DNA from: Caldithrix sp. RBG_13_44_9
GTDB lineage: Bacteria; Calditrichota; Calditrichia; RBG-13-44-9
Length of the DNA: 5,986 nt
Reading direction: 5' to 3'
NCBI GenBank assembly: GCA_001771055.1
Contig: MESS01000046.1
Span: 27,169 to 33,154 of the forward strand
Below the pieces are notes generated by a model. That model was not told the origin of the DNA, did not search any database, and saw only the letters and a list, made by a program, of their open reading frames with translations. Positions within the stretch are counted from its first letter, which is position 1. Each line of letters begins with the position of its first letter. Of this stretch, positions 1 to 5,839 are shown one piece after another. A program made the position numbers and the translations under genes.

Positions 1-1
1 C

Positions 2-553
2 TCCGTAGGCCGTCGCAGTCAGCTGGATGCAGAGATAAAAGAAATTGATATCCGCCGCCAGTGCCGGGTTGGGAAAAATCTTATCGCGGTGAAATTGACA
101 GTGACAAAACGAACCGATGGTATCCTCGATCTGCTCAAAATAATTGGTCCATTTGCCCTTCGCAGGACTGCCGCCGGACTTGCCATTGTCCGGAAACCCA
201 AAGAGATCACTATCGGTGACTGGACCCTGCAGGGTTTTCCTTTTTATTCCGGAACAGGAAATTATCGGACGGAATTTTTTGTACCCATGCAGTATAAAAA
301 AGGAAAATTATTGCTGTCATTCGATTGCGGAGAAGATATCGCTGAGATCCAGATCAATGATCATTCAACGCACATTCTACCCTGGCATCCGTATTCCCTG
401 GATGTATCGGATGAAGTGAAACCCGGGAAAAACCAGTTGAGCATTAAAGTAACCAATAGTTCGATTAATTTACTGGAAGCTGTATCGAAAAAATCAGGAA
501 TATTCAGTGAGCCTCAGATCATTCATAAACGGCTATATGAGTTTTCTTTTTGA
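2..553 (+). CDS. C-terminal part of a large GH2/GH106-like glycoside hydrolase (5' end outside window)
   Basis: The frame is open from the first complete codon at position 2 to a TGA at 551-553, so the gene starts upstream; 183 residues are visible. The GTG at 89 is in this same frame and is an internal codon, not a start. Two beta-sandwich segments can be seen. The first ends around residues 16-50, with a 'DIRRQCRVGKN' turn followed by 'TDGILDLLKIIGPFAL'. The second, residues about 68-183, has 'GDWTLQGFPFYSGTGNYRTE', then 'DIAEIQIND', 'PWHPYSLDVSDEVKPGKNQL' and 'VTNSSINLL'. This order (W..QG-FPF-YSGT, then xVxxNG-like, PxxxDVT, GxNxL, VTN) is typical of the galactose-binding-like jelly rolls that close GH2-like and GH106-like exo-glycosidases. 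The catalytic domain is not in the window, so bond and sugar specificity are unknown. The gene may extend to 635 in the +1 frame (separate entry). Confidence 0.75.
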   Translation, partial: SVGRRSQLDAEIKEIDIRRQCRVGKNLIAVKLTVTKRTDGILDLLKIIGPFALRRTAAGLAIVRKPKEITIGDWTLQGFPFYSGTGNYRTEFFVPMQYKKGKLLLSFDCGEDIAEIQINDHSTHILPWHPYSLDVSDEVKPGKNQLSIKVTNSSINLLEAVSKKSGIFSEPQIIHKRLYEFSF

Positions 554-635
554 TGATAGTGGCAATTGGCCGGAAGGAAGCGAAGAAAACAAAAAAAAAT
601 TCTATCAATCTTTGTCTGAAGTGAGAAAACTATGA
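554..635 (+). other. Possible +1-frame C-terminal extension of the first gene, ending in an ATGA overlap with rbsD
   Basis: The first gene stops at TTT-TGA (548-553), inside a run of five T. Shifting by one base there (TTT T|GAT GAT) opens a second frame that reads 27 residues, 'DDSGNWPEGSEENKKKFYQ' and on to 'SLSEVRKL', ending at TGA 633-635. That stop overlaps the upstream rbsD ATG (632-634) as ATGA, the usual arrangement for translationally coupled genes. The peptide is hydrophilic and protein-like. A free-standing small ORF from the ATG at 537 in the same frame is also possible but has no ribosome binding site. The shift could be a sequencing or assembly indel, a real mutation, programmed slippage or coincidence. 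The stretch also holds an A9 run (591-599), another indel-prone spot. Confidence 0.3.
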
Positions 636-682
636 AAAAATGCGGTATTTTAAATTCACAGCTGTCCAGGATCATCGCTTAG
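632..682 (+). other. N-terminal 16 codons of rbsD followed by an in-frame TAG (680-682)
   Basis: ATG at 632 begins a frame identical to that of the RbsD gene downstream. It encodes 'MKKCGILNSQLSRIIA', the normal N-terminus of the RbsD family (E. coli RbsD starts 'MKKGTVLNSDISSVISRLGHTD'), then a TAG where homologues carry a variable residue (R, E, S, K or Q), then M-G-H-T-D. Numbering from this ATG puts the conserved histidine at 20, the aspartate at 28 and the second histidine at 98, as in Bacillus RbsD, so this is the ancestral start. One base change from CAG, GAG or AAG would create the TAG. A weak purine-rich stretch (GAAGTGAG, 618-625) precedes the ATG. Confidence 0.8.
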
Positions 683-1036
683 ATGGGACACACCGATCGG
701 TTGGTCATTTGTGACTGTGGTCTGCCCATACCCAGGCATTCTGAAGTGGTCGATCTGGCCTTGGCCCCAAATATTCCTAGATTTTTAGAAACCCTGGATG
801 TCATTCTGCAGGAACTGCAGGTGCAGGAGATCTTTCTGGCGAATGAACTGGAAAAGAAAAACAAAAAATTGTTCCAGGAAATTGTTTCCCGGCTTCCGAA
901 TTCTAATGTCAATAAGGTATCCCATGAGGATCTGAAGATCCTCGCCGCCAACGGCGGAAATATTGCCTTTGTCCGCACCGGGGAAACAACATCATATGCC
1001 AATGTGGTCCTGGTTTCCGGTGTTACCTTCAAATAA
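683..1036 (+). CDS. rbsD: D-ribose pyranase RbsD-like sugar mutarotase, N-terminus cut off by an amber codon
   Basis: RbsD enzymes interconvert the beta-pyranose and beta-furanose forms of D-ribose in the cytoplasm, giving ribokinase its substrate. Family marks are 'GHTDRLVICDCGLPIP', 'VDLAL', 'VQEIFLANE', 'VSHED' and the C-terminal 'RTGETTSYANVVLVSGVTF'. Counted from the natural ATG at 632, the active-site positions H20, D28, H98 and the Tyr-x-Asn pair (122/124) are all present. From the ATG at 683, immediately after the TAG, the product is 117 residues instead of 134. It keeps all of these residues but lacks the first strand and part of the first helix, which help build the RbsD oligomer. 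It would be made by reinitiation at TAG-ATG or by readthrough; no good ribosome binding site precedes 683. FucU, the fucose mutarotase, is the related alternative, but the GLPIP and SGVTF motifs favour RbsD. No ribose transporter or kinase is in view, so the real substrate may differ. Confidence 0.85.
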   Translation: MGHTDRLVICDCGLPIPRHSEVVDLALAPNIPRFLETLDVILQELQVQEIFLANELEKKNKKLFQEIVSRLPNSNVNKVSHEDLKILAANGGNIAFVRTGETTSYANVVLVSGVTFK

Positions 1037-1072
1037 ATACCATTCAACTGCGAACAGGAGAATTTAACCAGC

Positions 1073-2065
1073 ATGCAGTATCGTACTTTTGGAAAGCTTG
1101 GCTGGAAAATATCGGAAATAGGATTTGGTGCCTGGGCGATCGGTGGCGATATGTGGGGGCCGCAGGATGATGCTGAGTCCCGGCGGGCTCTTCACCGGGC
1201 GGTTGACAATGGAGTCAATTTTATCGATACCGCCCAGGGATACGGGAAAGGGCACAGTGAAGAGCTGATCGGAAAGGTGTTGAAAGAGCGAAAGGAAGAA
1301 ATATATCTCGCCACCAAGGTTCCACCGCAGGAGGGGACGGTCTGGCCACCGCCGGAGGATCAGGATATTCTGACTTCTTATCCGCCTGGCCGGATTATTC
1401 ACCGCTGTGAAGAATCACTAAGAAGACTTCAGCGGGACTATATTGATATCTATCAGTTTCATACCTGGAGTACTGCTTTCAACGTCCGCCAGGAATGGTT
1501 CGAAGAGATGTCTAAATTAAAGCAGCAGGGTAAGATCAGGGCTATTGGGGTATCAGTCCCGGATACCACCCCGGATAATGTGATCGGTGCACTGGCATTG
1601 GGAAAAGTGGATTCGGTACAGGTTATCTATAATATATTTGAACAATATCCACAATGGAATCTCTTTCCGGTTTGTGAGAAATTAGGAATCGGAGTGATTG
1701 TCAGAGTTCCCTTCGATGAAGGGGCTCTCACCGGAAAATATACCCTCGACACCCAGTTCCCGGAAGGAGATGTCAGAAAATATTACTTCCGGGGTAATAA
1801 TCTTCCGGCTGTTATCCGGCGAGTGGATCAGATAAAAGCATTCCTGAATAAAAAACATAAACAGCAGAGTTTGCCTGAGTATGCTCTCCGTTTTGTACTA
1901 AGTCATCCAGCGGTTCATACCGTGATCCCCGGAATTCGCAATGTCGCCCAGGCTAACCAGAACACCAGCTGCAGCGATGGTCGTCTGCTTGAAGCTGAAG
2001 AGCTGGAGGAATTGAAGAAATTCTACTGGCGAAAAGATTTCTGGCATCAGGAAGTAACAGATTAA
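1073..2065 (+). CDS. Aldo/keto reductase
   Basis: This 330-residue protein has the usual length and order of an NAD(P)H-dependent (beta/alpha)8 aldo/keto reductase. The catalytic tetrad is complete: D52 and Y57 in 'FIDTAQGYG', K82 in 'LATKVPP' and H130 in 'IYQFHTW'. Further family marks are 'LGWKISEIGFGAWAIGG' at the N-terminus, 'SLRRLQRDYIDIY' (115-127), 'GKIRAIGVSV' (153-162), 'GALTGKY' (217-223) and the cofactor-binding 'IPGIRN' (285-290). The layout resembles the IolS/AKR11 type that acts on sugars and inositols, but specificity cannot be read. A proline-rich loop (84-106) after the catalytic lysine is a little longer than usual. AGGAG at 1056-1060 lies 12 bases before the ATG, somewhat far but acceptable. 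The gene sits 36 bases after rbsD. Between sugar-processing genes it probably reduces or oxidises a released sugar or lactone (inference). Confidence 0.93.
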   Translation: MQYRTFGKLGWKISEIGFGAWAIGGDMWGPQDDAESRRALHRAVDNGVNFIDTAQGYGKGHSEELIGKVLKERKEEIYLATKVPPQEGTVWPPPEDQDILTSYPPGRIIHRCEESLRRLQRDYIDIYQFHTWSTAFNVRQEWFEEMSKLKQQGKIRAIGVSVPDTTPDNVIGALALGKVDSVQVIYNIFEQYPQWNLFPVCEKLGIGVIVRVPFDEGALTGKYTLDTQFPEGDVRKYYFRGNNLPAVIRRVDQIKAFLNKKHKQQSLPEYALRFVLSHPAVHTVIPGIRNVAQANQNTSCSDGRLLEAEELEELKKFYWRKDFWHQEVTD

Positions 2066-2154
2066 TCCCTGCATGGGTATCAGTATGATAAAAGCATTAA
2101 TAGTCAGCTGAAGAATTTTTTTAACAATTAATACATTTTTTACAGGAGACTTCC
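2066..2154 (+). promoter_or_regulatory. 89-base leader before the secreted hydrolase, with ribosome binding site
   Basis: This is the longest gap in the part of the locus downstream of rbsD. It is AT-rich toward the gene, with T7 at 2115-2122 and T6 at 2135-2140, and ends in AGGAG (2144-2148) six bases before the ATG at 2155, which fixes that start. A small dyad TATCA-gta-TGATA lies at 2078-2090 and overlaps a TATGAT hexamer that could act as a -10 box, but no convincing -35 box precedes it. There is no clear terminator after the aldo/keto reductase. An internal promoter is possible but not shown. Confidence 0.4.
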
Positions 2155-3603
2155 ATGAGAAAGATATCGGTCACAATATTATTGATCTTATTAATCCTGC
2201 TATCCTTCCAGGCGTTCACTCAGGTGAATAAAACAATTTATGATCAGCTGCAAAAGCCGGCTGAGGTAGTTTATTATCATGTACCGGTGGGTCTGTGCGA
2301 GGATTATCCGGAAGAGACCACCACCATGGATATTATCAAGAAAGACTTTGAATTCCTCAAGCAAAACCAAGTCAAATTTATGAGGATCTCCTTTGGCTGG
2401 GATGCTATCGAGCAGGAGAAAGATAAATATGACTGGTTATTCTGGGATGATTTTGTGAGGATGGCGGTGGATGATTACGGTATCACCCTGATTCCTTATA
2501 TCTGTTATACTCCCCAATGGATCTCCAGTGGGGCAAACGATATCATGAATTTCTGGAGCTATCCACCGCTGGATTATGAACAGTTTGGACTCTTCATGAA
2601 GGCCCTGGTGGGTCGCTACAAAGGCCGGATCAAAACCTGGGAACTCTGGAATGAACCGGATATATCCATCTATTGGAAAGGTAGCACTGCCGATTTTGCG
2701 AAGTTGACAAAGATTGGTGCCAAAGCTGTTCGTGAAGCCGATCCGGAAGCGAAAGTGGTGCTGGCGGGGATCGCTTACAATCCTTCTTTTATTCTGGAAT
2801 TGTTCCGTGACCACGGAGTAAGTCCCTATGTGGATATTGTGAACATGCATAACTATTATGAGACCTGGCACCGGCATCCGGTGGAAAGTATTGTGGAATA
2901 TGTGAATGAAGTGTATGAAGTGGTTTGGCGTTACGGTGACGGTCAATCTCTCTGGATGGCTGAAGTCGGCTACAGCACCTTCCGGCAGGGCAGCACTGTC
3001 TCAAGTTCATATTCAGCGTATTATGATTACGAACATACACCGGCATATCAAGCGGTTGATCTTTTTAAAAGACTGTCTCTGGTAGCTTCAACCGAAAAAA
3101 TTGCTGCCATCGCCTGGTATGAATTAAAAGATTTGCCACCAGCGGAAGAGGTGATCGGGGATGAGTACAATAACCGCTATCTGGGAGTAGCCTACATCGA
3201 CCACTCTCCCAAGCCGGCCACTAAAGCCCTGGTATTTTTCAATTCTCTCTTCTCCGGAAAGTACAAAAATATTTCAAATGAAGTGATCGTTGAAAGGACT
3301 ATTGATTCAGATAGTCATTGCCTGATCTTTGAGAATGAGAATGGATCGGTGATAATAGTGTCCTGGCTGCAGACCAATGTTCCGGGACATAATCCCCTGG
3401 ATAAGGATGGAGCAGCCAGAGATCAGCGCCGGGAAAATCTGAAGCTGCGCATTCCCCGGAAATTGCAGGGAAAAGCCACGATCTATAATGAACTGGGGGA
3501 AGGTTGGAAATATGATAAAGTTAAAACCAAAAAAGATGTCATTAATCTCGATGAACTATCTCTGGAAGGTGGTAAAATTTCAATCATTAAAATCGAGAAA
3601 TAA
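2155..3603 (+). CDS. Secreted clan-A glycoside hydrolase (GH39/GH5-like TIM barrel plus C-terminal beta domain)
   Basis: The 482-residue product starts with a Sec signal peptide: MRK, a hydrophobic stretch at 4-18, then 'QAFTQ' with cleavage likely near residue 22. No cysteine follows, so it is not a lipoprotein, and no C-terminal sorting domain is visible. The barrel fills about 35-360. The clan-A acid/base motif is 'WELWNEPD' with N166 and E167. The nucleophile motif is 'LWMAEVGYST' with E270. Supporting barrel signatures are 'KFMRISFGWDAIE' (74-86), 'LIPYICYTPQW' (112-122), 'DIVNMHNYY' (227-235) and 'IAAIAWYELKD' (316-326). Residues about 370-482 look like the beta-sandwich that usually follows this barrel. 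Clan-A enzymes of this kind are retaining hydrolases of xylosides, mannans, glucans or similar; the family and substrate are not settled. The protein would act in the periplasm or outside the cell, upstream of the cytoplasmic enzymes. The next gene follows after 13 bases. Confidence 0.88.
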   Translation: MRKISVTILLILLILLSFQAFTQVNKTIYDQLQKPAEVVYYHVPVGLCEDYPEETTTMDIIKKDFEFLKQNQVKFMRISFGWDAIEQEKDKYDWLFWDDFVRMAVDDYGITLIPYICYTPQWISSGANDIMNFWSYPPLDYEQFGLFMKALVGRYKGRIKTWELWNEPDISIYWKGSTADFAKLTKIGAKAVREADPEAKVVLAGIAYNPSFILELFRDHGVSPYVDIVNMHNYYETWHRHPVESIVEYVNEVYEVVWRYGDGQSLWMAEVGYSTFRQGSTVSSSYSAYYDYEHTPAYQAVDLFKRLSLVASTEKIAAIAWYELKDLPPAEEVIGDEYNNRYLGVAYIDHSPKPATKALVFFNSLFSGKYKNISNEVIVERTIDSDSHCLIFENENGSVIIVSWLQTNVPGHNPLDKDGAARDQRRENLKLRIPRKLQGKATIYNELGEGWKYDKVKTKKDVINLDELSLEGGKISIIKIEK

Positions 3604-3610
3604 TTTTTGC

Positions 3611-3616
3611 AGGTGA
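3611..3616 (+). promoter_or_regulatory. Ribosome binding site AGGTGA that favours the second of two tandem ATG codons
   Basis: AGGTGA directly abuts ATG 3617 and is followed by a second ATG at 3620. A spacing of five to six bases from the AGGT core to 3620 is within the workable range, whereas 3617 is too close. The real start is therefore probably 3620, one residue shorter than the longest frame. Confidence 0.5.
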
Positions 3617-4087
3617 ATGATGGTCATTAAAGCTCAGAAAGTCAGCCGGAAAAAATTTCAGAAATTCGGAAAACTGGCAACAAATCCCGTTGGTCAACCA
3701 ACTTCAGAGGGGGTTGATTATAAATTCTGGTCGGATCTGGCCAGCTATCAGATTGAAGGCGAGACAGAGATCGGCATCTGCCGGGTATTTCGCCAAGAGC
3801 AGAATCTGATTAAAGGGATGGAGCGGCATCTTCATACTCCGGAGATATTAATTCCTATCGATGCACCATTCGCTGTTCCCCTGCTGCTGGGAGATGCTTC
3901 AGAAAAAGAAGCAATGGCTTTCCGGGTGGATCTTGGCCAGGCCATCGTCATTGATCCGGCTGTATGGCATGGCGCCTGTCTGCCGGTGGGAAAGAAAGAA
4001 TCATCCTATTTTGTGATTTTTCGCCGGAAGACCCCTTTCACTGATGTTGAAAAAAAAGAAATTATACCATTTGAGATAAAGATCTGA
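3617..4087 (+). CDS. Cupin of the ureidoglycolate lyase (AllA)-like type
   Basis: The protein has 156 residues (155 if ATG 3620 is used), close to AllA length (about 160). Segments match AllA in order: 'VSRKKFQKFGKLA' near the N-terminus, 'IGICRVFRQE' (52-61), 'MERHLHTPEILIPIDAPFAV' (68-87), 'LLLGDAS' (89-95), 'AFRVDLGQAIVIDPAVWHGA' (101-120) and 'SSYFVIFRR' (129-137). E. coli AllA has the corresponding ELERH and NVWHH motifs. AllA splits ureidoglycolate to glyoxylate and urea. Nothing else here belongs to allantoin or purine breakdown, so that activity is doubtful. Relatives such as DUF4867 cupins occur beside sugar genes and have no firm function. H71, H73, E76 and H118 could form a metal site, which is closer to metal cupins than E. 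coli AllA is. Its place 13 bases after a secreted glycosidase suggests a sugar or sugar-acid lyase, epimerase or isomerase (inference). Confidence 0.7.
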   Translation: MMVIKAQKVSRKKFQKFGKLATNPVGQPTSEGVDYKFWSDLASYQIEGETEIGICRVFRQEQNLIKGMERHLHTPEILIPIDAPFAVPLLLGDASEKEAMAFRVDLGQAIVIDPAVWHGACLPVGKKESSYFVIFRRKTPFTDVEKKEIIPFEIKI

Positions 4088-4126
4088 AATCAGCAGTTTT
4101 ACTACCGGTATCTGTTGCTGATTTTA
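4085..4126 (+). repeat. Nested inverted repeat between the cupin and the DUF6259-like gene
   Basis: AAATCAGCA (4087-4095) is a perfect inverted match to TGCTGATTT (4116-4124). A U-A and a G-U pair extend the stem outward to 4085/4126, so the cupin stop codon TGA is part of the 5' arm. The 20-base loop contains the perfect palindrome TACCGGTA (4103-4110), whose centre is one base from that of the outer repeat. As RNA it would form a hairpin; only four T follow inside the 3' arm and then come five A, so it is a poor intrinsic terminator. It could instead be an mRNA-processing or stabilising hairpin, or a two-fold operator for a sugar-responsive repressor. It lies 25 bases before the ATG at 4151. 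Confidence 0.55.
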
Positions 4127-4150
4127 AAAAGCAAGAATGCGGGAACTACC

Positions 4151-5824
4151 ATGTATAAAATCATCGCTACTGAACGCCTGCAGCTGGAGTGTGATGCCCG
4201 GAGCGGAGTGATCCGGAAAATAATTCATCCACCCCATAAGCTAGATCTAGCTAAAGATCCCCGGCAGTATGTGATCATCCGGACACCCCAGGCGATTTCA
4301 GATCCGGCGGTATTAACCCACATCCAGCTCCGGAAAGTTGATGAGAAAAGCATTACAATTCTTTTTACCGCTGACCTTGAAGGTTATCAGGCAGAGCTGT
4401 GCTTCGCATCCACTCCGCTGGGAATCGAATGTACCCTCAGAGCCATTGCTCCGCAGCCTATCTGGCTGGTGGAATGGAAAATAACCGGTTTACAATTGGA
4501 TGAGATCCTGGTTCCGGCTCTGGGTGGTCAATCCATTGACAAAGGTATGCCGGCCGATACAGCTCTATCCTATAAATATCCATTCTGGTGGAATTCACAG
4601 TTTGTGATCGGTCGGTTGCAGAAAGGTGGAGTCTGGTTGTATTCACGGGATATACGACCTAATCTGAAATTATTGCGGATCGGTAAAGATCAGGTCGGTT
4701 TTTCTCTTACCTATGGATACGAGGCTGCAGCTCCACTTCAGAAAAAAGAGCTACAATTCAGCTGGTACCTTGATGGATATATGAATAACTGGCAGGAAGC
4801 GGTAGACCAACACCGGGTATGGCTGGAGAAATCTTTTGGATTGCTGCCCCTTTCCCGGAATGAGTATTTCCCGGATTGGGCCAGGAAGATCAACTTGGTA
4901 CTGGAACTGTGGGGTGCCAGGAAAGATAAAGTAGTGAACCTGAATACTTTCGAGTGCATGATTGACCGGATTGAGCAATGGCGTCAATTCCATCCACCGG
5001 AAAAAACATTGCTCTATCTGCCCGGGTTTGCTGAGAATGGTATTGACTCGCATGCTCCGGATTACCAGCCCAGCCAGCTGTTGGGGGGAGAACCGGCCTT
5101 TAAAAAATTCATGACAGCTGCCCACCACCTGGGTTATAAAGTGATGATCCATACCAATGTCCTGGCCATGACCTTTACTCATCCCCAGTATAAAAAATTC
5201 AAAAAGTTTCAGGTGATCGATCCGTTTGAACGACCTCAGGGTTGGGGTCTGGACATCGATGGTGACTGGCTGGCTGAACCCTATTTTGCCTATATCAATC
5301 CGGGCTACCGGGAGTGGGGAGATCTGATGGAAAAGGTTCTGGGTGATTTGGTACAGAAATATGAGGTGGATGGTATCTTTTTAGACCAGACCCTGCTGGC
5401 ATTCAATGTAAGCCGCGGGCCAAATTTTCTGGAAGGGATGAGGGATCATATCACCAGAATGCAGAAAGCTTTCCCCAAGGTACTTTTTGCCGGGGAAGGT
5501 ATGCATGAATATGTGATAAGCTGTCTCCCCATGGCCCAGATCCATGGTCTGGACAGTATCCTGGAAGTTCATGGGATGGAGGGACAGGTTGCCTGGCGAA
5601 AAGTACATCCGGTTTCCACTTATCTTTTTAATAAGTATGTCCGCTTTACTGGCCATCTGCTCACCAAACATCCCCTGCATCCACTTCTGAGTTTCCAGGA
5701 AGCAGCTTATTCTGCTATTGGCGTTCTTCCTGCATTATGCCTGTATGACTATGATCAGCCAATTGATACTCCAATGACCAGGAAAATGATTGACAGGGCC
5801 AATAGGCTGGAAAAAGATTTTTAA
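4151..5824 (+). CDS. Glycosidase-like TIM-barrel protein resembling the DUF6259 group
   Basis: The 557-residue product has no signal peptide and is probably cytoplasmic. Residues 1-230 form an N-terminal beta-rich domain like the super-sandwich of many barrel glycosidases ('YKYPFWWNSQF' at 141-151, 'WYLDGYMNNWQEAVDQHRVW' at 205-224). A barrel follows, with 'LLYLPGF' (287-293), 'LGYKVMIHTNVLAM' (327-340), 'AYINPGYREWGDLM' (380-393), 'YEVDGIFLDQTL' (404-415) and 'KVLFAGEGMHE' (443-453). By analogy with alpha-galactosidase-like barrels, D412 in 'FLDQ' is a candidate nucleophile and E449 in 'AGEG' a candidate acid/base; this is inference. The family call is from memory of the pattern. ATG 4151 is preferred over the longer TTG 4115 because the latter lies inside the inverted repeat and its first 12 residues look unlike coding sequence. 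The ribosome binding site is weak (GCGGGA, 4139-4144). A Gfo/Idh/MocA gene follows after 15 bases, so the two are probably co-translated. Confidence 0.72.
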   Translation: MYKIIATERLQLECDARSGVIRKIIHPPHKLDLAKDPRQYVIIRTPQAISDPAVLTHIQLRKVDEKSITILFTADLEGYQAELCFASTPLGIECTLRAIAPQPIWLVEWKITGLQLDEILVPALGGQSIDKGMPADTALSYKYPFWWNSQFVIGRLQKGGVWLYSRDIRPNLKLLRIGKDQVGFSLTYGYEAAAPLQKKELQFSWYLDGYMNNWQEAVDQHRVWLEKSFGLLPLSRNEYFPDWARKINLVLELWGARKDKVVNLNTFECMIDRIEQWRQFHPPEKTLLYLPGFAENGIDSHAPDYQPSQLLGGEPAFKKFMTAAHHLGYKVMIHTNVLAMTFTHPQYKKFKKFQVIDPFERPQGWGLDIDGDWLAEPYFAYINPGYREWGDLMEKVLGDLVQKYEVDGIFLDQTLLAFNVSRGPNFLEGMRDHITRMQKAFPKVLFAGEGMHEYVISCLPMAQIHGLDSILEVHGMEGQVAWRKVHPVSTYLFNKYVRFTGHLLTKHPLHPLLSFQEAAYSAIGVLPALCLYDYDQPIDTPMTRKMIDRANRLEKDF

Positions 5825-5827
5825 GAT

Positions 5828-5834
5828 AAAGGAG
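5828..5834 (+). promoter_or_regulatory. Strong ribosome binding site AAAGGAG
   Basis: AAAGGAG lies five bases before ATG 5840 and is the best Shine-Dalgarno match in the window. It fixes the start of the last, incomplete gene and suggests that gene is translated more strongly than the one before it. Confidence 0.75.
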
Positions 5835-5839
5835 TATTC

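Noticed and set aside
89..553. Separate short gene starting at GTG 89
   Set aside because: The same frame is open back to position 2 and the upstream residues continue the beta-sandwich pattern, so 89 is an internal valine codon.
553..624. 23-codon ORF ATG 553 to TGA 624 overlapping the stop of the first gene
   Set aside because: It is lysine-rich low-complexity sequence with no ribosome binding site or recognisable pattern; the frame ending at 635 is more protein-like.
2078..2090. TATCA-gta-TGATA dyad as an operator or terminator
   Set aside because: Five-base AT-rich arms are expected by chance in such a leader, and no T tract follows directly.
2437..2946. Long minus-strand open frame inside the secreted hydrolase gene
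   Set aside because: The translation is His/Ile-rich without domain patterns and mirrors the coding bias of the + strand gene; the same holds for the other minus-strand frames.
4085..4126. Intrinsic terminator ending the operon after the cupin
   Set aside because: The stem is AT-rich with a 20-base loop and the T run is only four long followed by A5, so efficient termination is unlikely.
4115..4150. TTG 4115 as start of the DUF6259-like gene
   Set aside because: It lies inside the inverted repeat, has no ribosome binding site, and the added 12 residues do not look like part of the domain; ATG 4151 begins the first beta strand.
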